In this document: in pieces, positions 13,870-16,166 of the stretch | How the letters are laid out: every line of letters starts with the position of its first letter | Position numbering within the stretch: position 1 is the stretch's first letter | Program-made: the position numbers and the translations under genes | The notes under the pieces: generated by a model | What the model saw: only the letters and a program-made list of their open reading frames with translations | Told to the model about the DNA's origin: nothing | Databases searched by the model: none | NCBI GenBank assembly: GCA_964610175.1 | Contig: CAZSVE010000070.1 | Coordinates: 1 to 16,166 of the forward strand | Length of the DNA: 16,166 nt | DNA from: CAZSVE01 sp964610175 | Lineage (GTDB): Bacteria; Pseudomonadota; Gammaproteobacteria; HK1 | Reading direction: 5' to 3'

Positions 13870-14189
13870 TTTGTCTATTTCCCGGTCAGCTTCACCATTG
13901 GATCAAGTTTTACGAGACGACAATCCAGGTTTGCTAATATTCGATCATGTTTCATCGGTTCGAGGCAAAGCCTCGCTAGTTTGTTCATTTCCCGCTCGGC
14001 TTTATAAGTGAGTCAAGTTTTAACGGTTCTTTACTAGCGCAGGATTATGGTTTATTGGTCCGAGGCGAAGCCTCAGTCCGTTTATTTCCCGTTCGGCATT
14101 CCCAAATCAGTCGGGTTTTGCGAAATGCCGGTTTTGCCTTACCGATGCCGGGTCATGCTTTGCGTCGGCTCGCGCACAAGCTTCGCTGG
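13870..14189 (-). repeat. Family-A tandem array, three units (A10-A12)
   Basis: Units lie at 13870-13979, 13980-14076 and 14077-14189. They fill the gap between two convergent genes. The middle unit is the same subtype as A2 (both contain GGTTCTTTACTAGCGCAG and GGTTTATTGGTCCGAGGCGA), so the two arrays share an internal arrangement and may derive from one duplication. Confidence 0.87.
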
Positions 14190-14202
14190 CCCATGTCTTC
14201 GA

Positions 14203-14994
14203 TTACGCCAGGAAATTGTATATTCGAAGTCCTTCGATGATGCCATCGCCATAATAGCCTCGAGACAGGGTGAGCCGTGCGCCTTCCCTGCTTTCGGCGA
14301 GTTCCCGCGCCCGATCCTGAATCGCGGGCGCCGTATTTCCCACCAGTGTGCCGCACACACCCGACATCAATGCATCCAGATCGCTTTCGCCTCCACCGGA
14401 GAAGAACACGCGGCTACTTGGCAATCCGAGCTTTTCCGCCAGGTGAGCCAGCGCACGGGCACCCCCGGCGACCACGGGGATCAGATCGAAGGATGTCAAC
14501 TGTGATGACGCCTCTATGCCCTGGATGAGACGAGCGCCCTCGACCAGCGGTTCGATACGCGTGGATATCCAGGCACGCAGGGCATCGTCCGGTTCCGAGC
14601 AATAAAAACCGAATTTATGCGACCCCTGTTTTCCATCCTCTTGGGGCGTCAGCCCGGGATTTTCCTTTAGCGCGCTCCATAATGTCTTTTTGTCGAAGGG
14701 GGGGCCCATAGTGCGTTTCCAGTCTTCGTCGGGATTCCCCGCGGCATCGTAGATCTCGGTGCCCAGGTTGCACACCCAGTAGCTGGGTTCGGGCAGCCCA
14801 AAGATCCCCTGACCTTCTCTGGCCGACGATAAATCATGGTCGGTGACGTAGGCTACGGGATAATCGGCGGCCTTCAATCGTTCCAGTAGTTGCCCGGTTC
14901 GTTCCAGGCAACCTGCCGCGGCGGTAAAGGTGCCATTGGGTAAAAGAGCGCCATCCAGTTCGGAGGCAAAAAGGAAAGTATTGTGGATTTGCAT
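14203..14994 (-). CDS. Sucrose-phosphatase-like HAD protein lacking catalytic residues
   Basis: The 263-residue protein aligns by eye with cyanobacterial-type sucrose-6-phosphate phosphatases: start FLFASELDGALLPNG, then AYVTDHDLSSARE, PSYWVCNLGTEIYDAAG, KFGFYC, SFDLIPV and RVFFSGGGESDLDALMSG with GYYGDGIIEGL at the end. Key HAD residues are altered. The nucleophile Asp of DxDGT is Glu12 (ELDGA), the Thr is Ala16, the Lys of motif III (NKG in the family) is missing (AGGAR), and GDSGND is GGGESD. The protein is probably not a phosphatase; it may bind a sugar phosphate or be decaying. The start at 14994 fits homology; a frame extension to 15030 adds 12 residues. A family-A remnant lies just upstream. 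A stop-free, well-formed frame argues against simple pseudogenisation. Confidence 0.8.
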   Translation of the reverse strand: MQIHNTFLFASELDGALLPNGTFTAAAGCLERTGQLLERLKAADYPVAYVTDHDLSSAREGQGIFGLPEPSYWVCNLGTEIYDAAGNPDEDWKRTMGPPFDKKTLWSALKENPGLTPQEDGKQGSHKFGFYCSEPDDALRAWISTRIEPLVEGARLIQGIEASSQLTSFDLIPVVAGGARALAHLAEKLGLPSSRVFFSGGGESDLDALMSGVCGTLVGNTAPAIQDRARELAESREGARLTLSRGYYGDGIIEGLRIYNFLA

Positions 14995-15031
14995 GGGCCT
15001 ATCTCGACATTGGATATTTCGACGAGTCATG

Positions 15032-15055
15032 AATTTCCCAGCGAAGCTTCGCTAG
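15032..15055 (-). repeat. Family-A repeat, internally deleted remnant (A13)
   Basis: On the minus strand CTAGCGAAGCTTCGC (the palindromic end) is joined directly to TGGGAAATTC (the other end), about 85 bp of the unit being lost. It ends one base before an in-frame ATG (15030) of the HAD gene. Confidence 0.6.
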
Positions 15056-15117
15056 ACAAATTACTGAAGATATCGATGATGGATCTTAAAGGAAATCGAC
15101 TTGGTTTCCACTACTAC

Positions 15118-15154
15118 GGCCTCGCCGCGCGGGGCAAGGACTGGAGGCGAGGCC
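15118..15154. repeat. 9-bp perfect hairpin between two minus-strand genes
   Basis: GGCCTCGCC (15118-15126) pairs with GGCGAGGCC (15146-15154) around a 19-nt G+C-rich loop. It lies about 55 bp past the stop of the 15210-15875 gene and could aid termination, but no T-run follows on the minus strand. Confidence 0.5.
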
Positions 15155-15209
15155 CCTCTTTCCTGGCCGGGTCAGGATAGTCGGGTCCCGTGTCATCCAT
15201 GGGGCTGTT

Positions 15210-15875
15210 TCAGGGGGCTGCAATGAGGTGGTCTGTTTCCGCGGTGAACGGCAGGGGATGTCTACCCGCCAGGAAGAGTTCGATCCGTGGGATACCCTCG
15301 ATGGGTTGCCGCCTGCGGAAGTACAAAACGGTAATGGCGTTTTGCTCCGACATCAGTTTGTTGTGGTTGACGCCCCCGCCGACATATTCGAAACCATCGG
15401 CGACTATCTTTTCGGAGATTGCTGCCACGCCGACAGGTTCGCGCGGCGTATAGGCGACATGCAGGACGTCGGGCATGGCTGTACGGATATCTGTCGCGCC
15501 CAATCCCTCGACAACGCGAAACACCTCCAGTCTTGGGGTATCCCTCGCTTTGGCGCGGCAGAGATAGATATCCACGTTGACCTGCTTGCCGAAGCGTCCC
15601 GTGAGTTGGGCCGTGACGACGGAACTCCGAAGCACGGACAGAATGTGGATACCACGCGCCCCGATAGCGCTCGATAAGTCTCCATGGCTACCAGGCGGCG
15701 CCAGAAGGCCTACATGATGTGGCGACAGTATGCGGCGTAGAAAGCCATCGTTGAATACCAGATCGAGGATTTGCGTAGGTTTGTTTGCGAGATTGTCGAG
15801 TAAAGAAATACCTGTGTCGATTGCCTCACCGATACCCGTTTGTCGTGAATGCATCATGCCGGGTCGATTTTTCAT
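15210..15875 (-). CDS. Unrecognised 221-residue protein
   Basis: I do not recognise the family. The frame is long, soluble (no membrane segment or signal peptide), and has protein-like composition, for example SPHHVGLLAPPGSHGDLSSAIGARG, VNVDIYLCRAKARDTPRLEVFRVVEG, DVLHVAYTPREPVGVAAISEKI and YVGGGVNHNK. Spaced HVGL, DIYLCRA...E and HVAY elements faintly recall the vicinal-oxygen-chelate (VOC) fold, which is a guess. No strong ribosome site is seen before the ATG at 15875, but a short upstream frame ends exactly there (TGA overlaps ATG as ATGA), suggesting coupling to a gene to the right. In-frame sequence is also open back to 15956 without an ATG. Confidence 0.65.
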   Translation of the reverse strand: MKNRPGMMHSRQTGIGEAIDTGISLLDNLANKPTQILDLVFNDGFLRRILSPHHVGLLAPPGSHGDLSSAIGARGIHILSVLRSSVVTAQLTGRFGKQVNVDIYLCRAKARDTPRLEVFRVVEGLGATDIRTAMPDVLHVAYTPREPVGVAAISEKIVADGFEYVGGGVNHNKLMSEQNAITVLYFRRRQPIEGIPRIELFLAGRHPLPFTAETDHLIAAP

Positions 15876-16166
15876 TGCAGGCAGTTGTCGTTCATGGATT
15901 TCGCCGCGATAGTCGATTTGAATGTCAGCAATTCTTCGTTCAGGGGAAGGATGTCAGGCCCAAGGTGAACGCTCGACTTCGGCAACGCAACCCGAATTCA
16001 TTCCAAACCCATCCCAGGGTTTTCCAGTCGTGTATTTAGGCCATTATTCCGAGGCGAATACGGTTGGTAATATCTTTGCTTGATCATTTTGTCGAAGGTT
16101 TTCTGGGTAAGAGACTGATATGTTTTGACCTGTCAAGGTTCCTTATAGTGGGATGGATAAACCCGT
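15876..16166. other. Right-edge stretch without a supported gene
   Basis: A minus-strand frame from 15997 to 15872 reads ...LPLNEELLTFKSTIAAKSMNDNCLQ and ends in an ATGA overlap with the unrecognised gene, so it may be the tail of an upstream gene, but it is closed by a stop at 15998-16000 and no start is visible. Nothing recognisable was seen from 16001 to the edge. Confidence 0.4.

Noticed and set aside
15118..15154. Rho-independent terminator
   Set aside because: The stem is perfect, but the loop is long and no U-tract follows on the strand of the upstream gene.

Overview
The window looks like part of a gammaproteobacterial chromosome of moderate G+C. Recognisable genes include hspQ, an nlpD-like lipoprotein gene, pilD and a DinJ/YafQ-type toxin-antitoxin pair. 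A polyhydroxyalkanoate-depolymerase-like esterase suggests a polyester-storing cell. I cannot name the genus. Gene density is low, and the gaps are filled with two families of dispersed repeats. No rRNA, tRNA, CRISPR array or transposase was seen.

Layout: 1-920 is the 3' part of a collagen-like, tail-fibre-like surface protein gene with a cysteine-rich C-terminus. 921-1741 is gene-free and holds hairpins and repeats. 1742-2876 (-) is a tightly coupled pair, a fumarylacetoacetate hydrolase (FAH) family enzyme followed by hspQ. 3154-3441 (-) is a YggU/DUF167 gene. 3610-6279 (-) is an 889-codon reading frame joining an unrecognised N-terminal region to a PHB-depolymerase-type esterase, with a good sigma-70 promoter and Shine-Dalgarno site upstream. 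6339-7243 is mainly repeats. 7244-7771 (-) is an antitoxin plus a frameshifted YafQ-like toxin, downstream of pilD (7927-8841, -). 8965-9345 is a decayed coding fragment, followed by a 67-residue membrane protein at 9573-9776. 10300-12449 (+) is an operon of AmmeMemoRadiSam B, AmmeMemoRadiSam A and an SGNH hydrolase. 12897-13835 (+) is an NlpD-like lipoprotein gene. 14203-14994 (-) is a sucrose-phosphatase-like HAD protein that has lost catalytic residues. 15210-15875 (-) is an unrecognised protein.

The most striking feature of the window is its repeats. Family A is a unit of about 100-112 bp, in at least 13 full or partial copies, some in tandem arrays of two or three. One end carries a short palindrome around GCGAAGCTTCGC and the other end reads GCGGGAAATAAACAAAAT. 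At four gene starts (pilD, the amrB operon, the nlpD region, the HAD gene) a copy lies just upstream with the GGGAAAT end toward the start codon; for pilD the ATG directly abuts it. Family B is about 92 bp, with three clear copies and one degenerate copy, each within about 200 bp of a family-A copy. This suggests a co-mobilised or co-functional repeat system that may supply leader sequences to genes.

Several genes look altered or decaying: the frameshifted toxin, the catalytically degraded HAD protein, the decayed fragment and the fused depolymerase. Together with the repeats this gives the impression of a genome undergoing repeat expansion and gene erosion.
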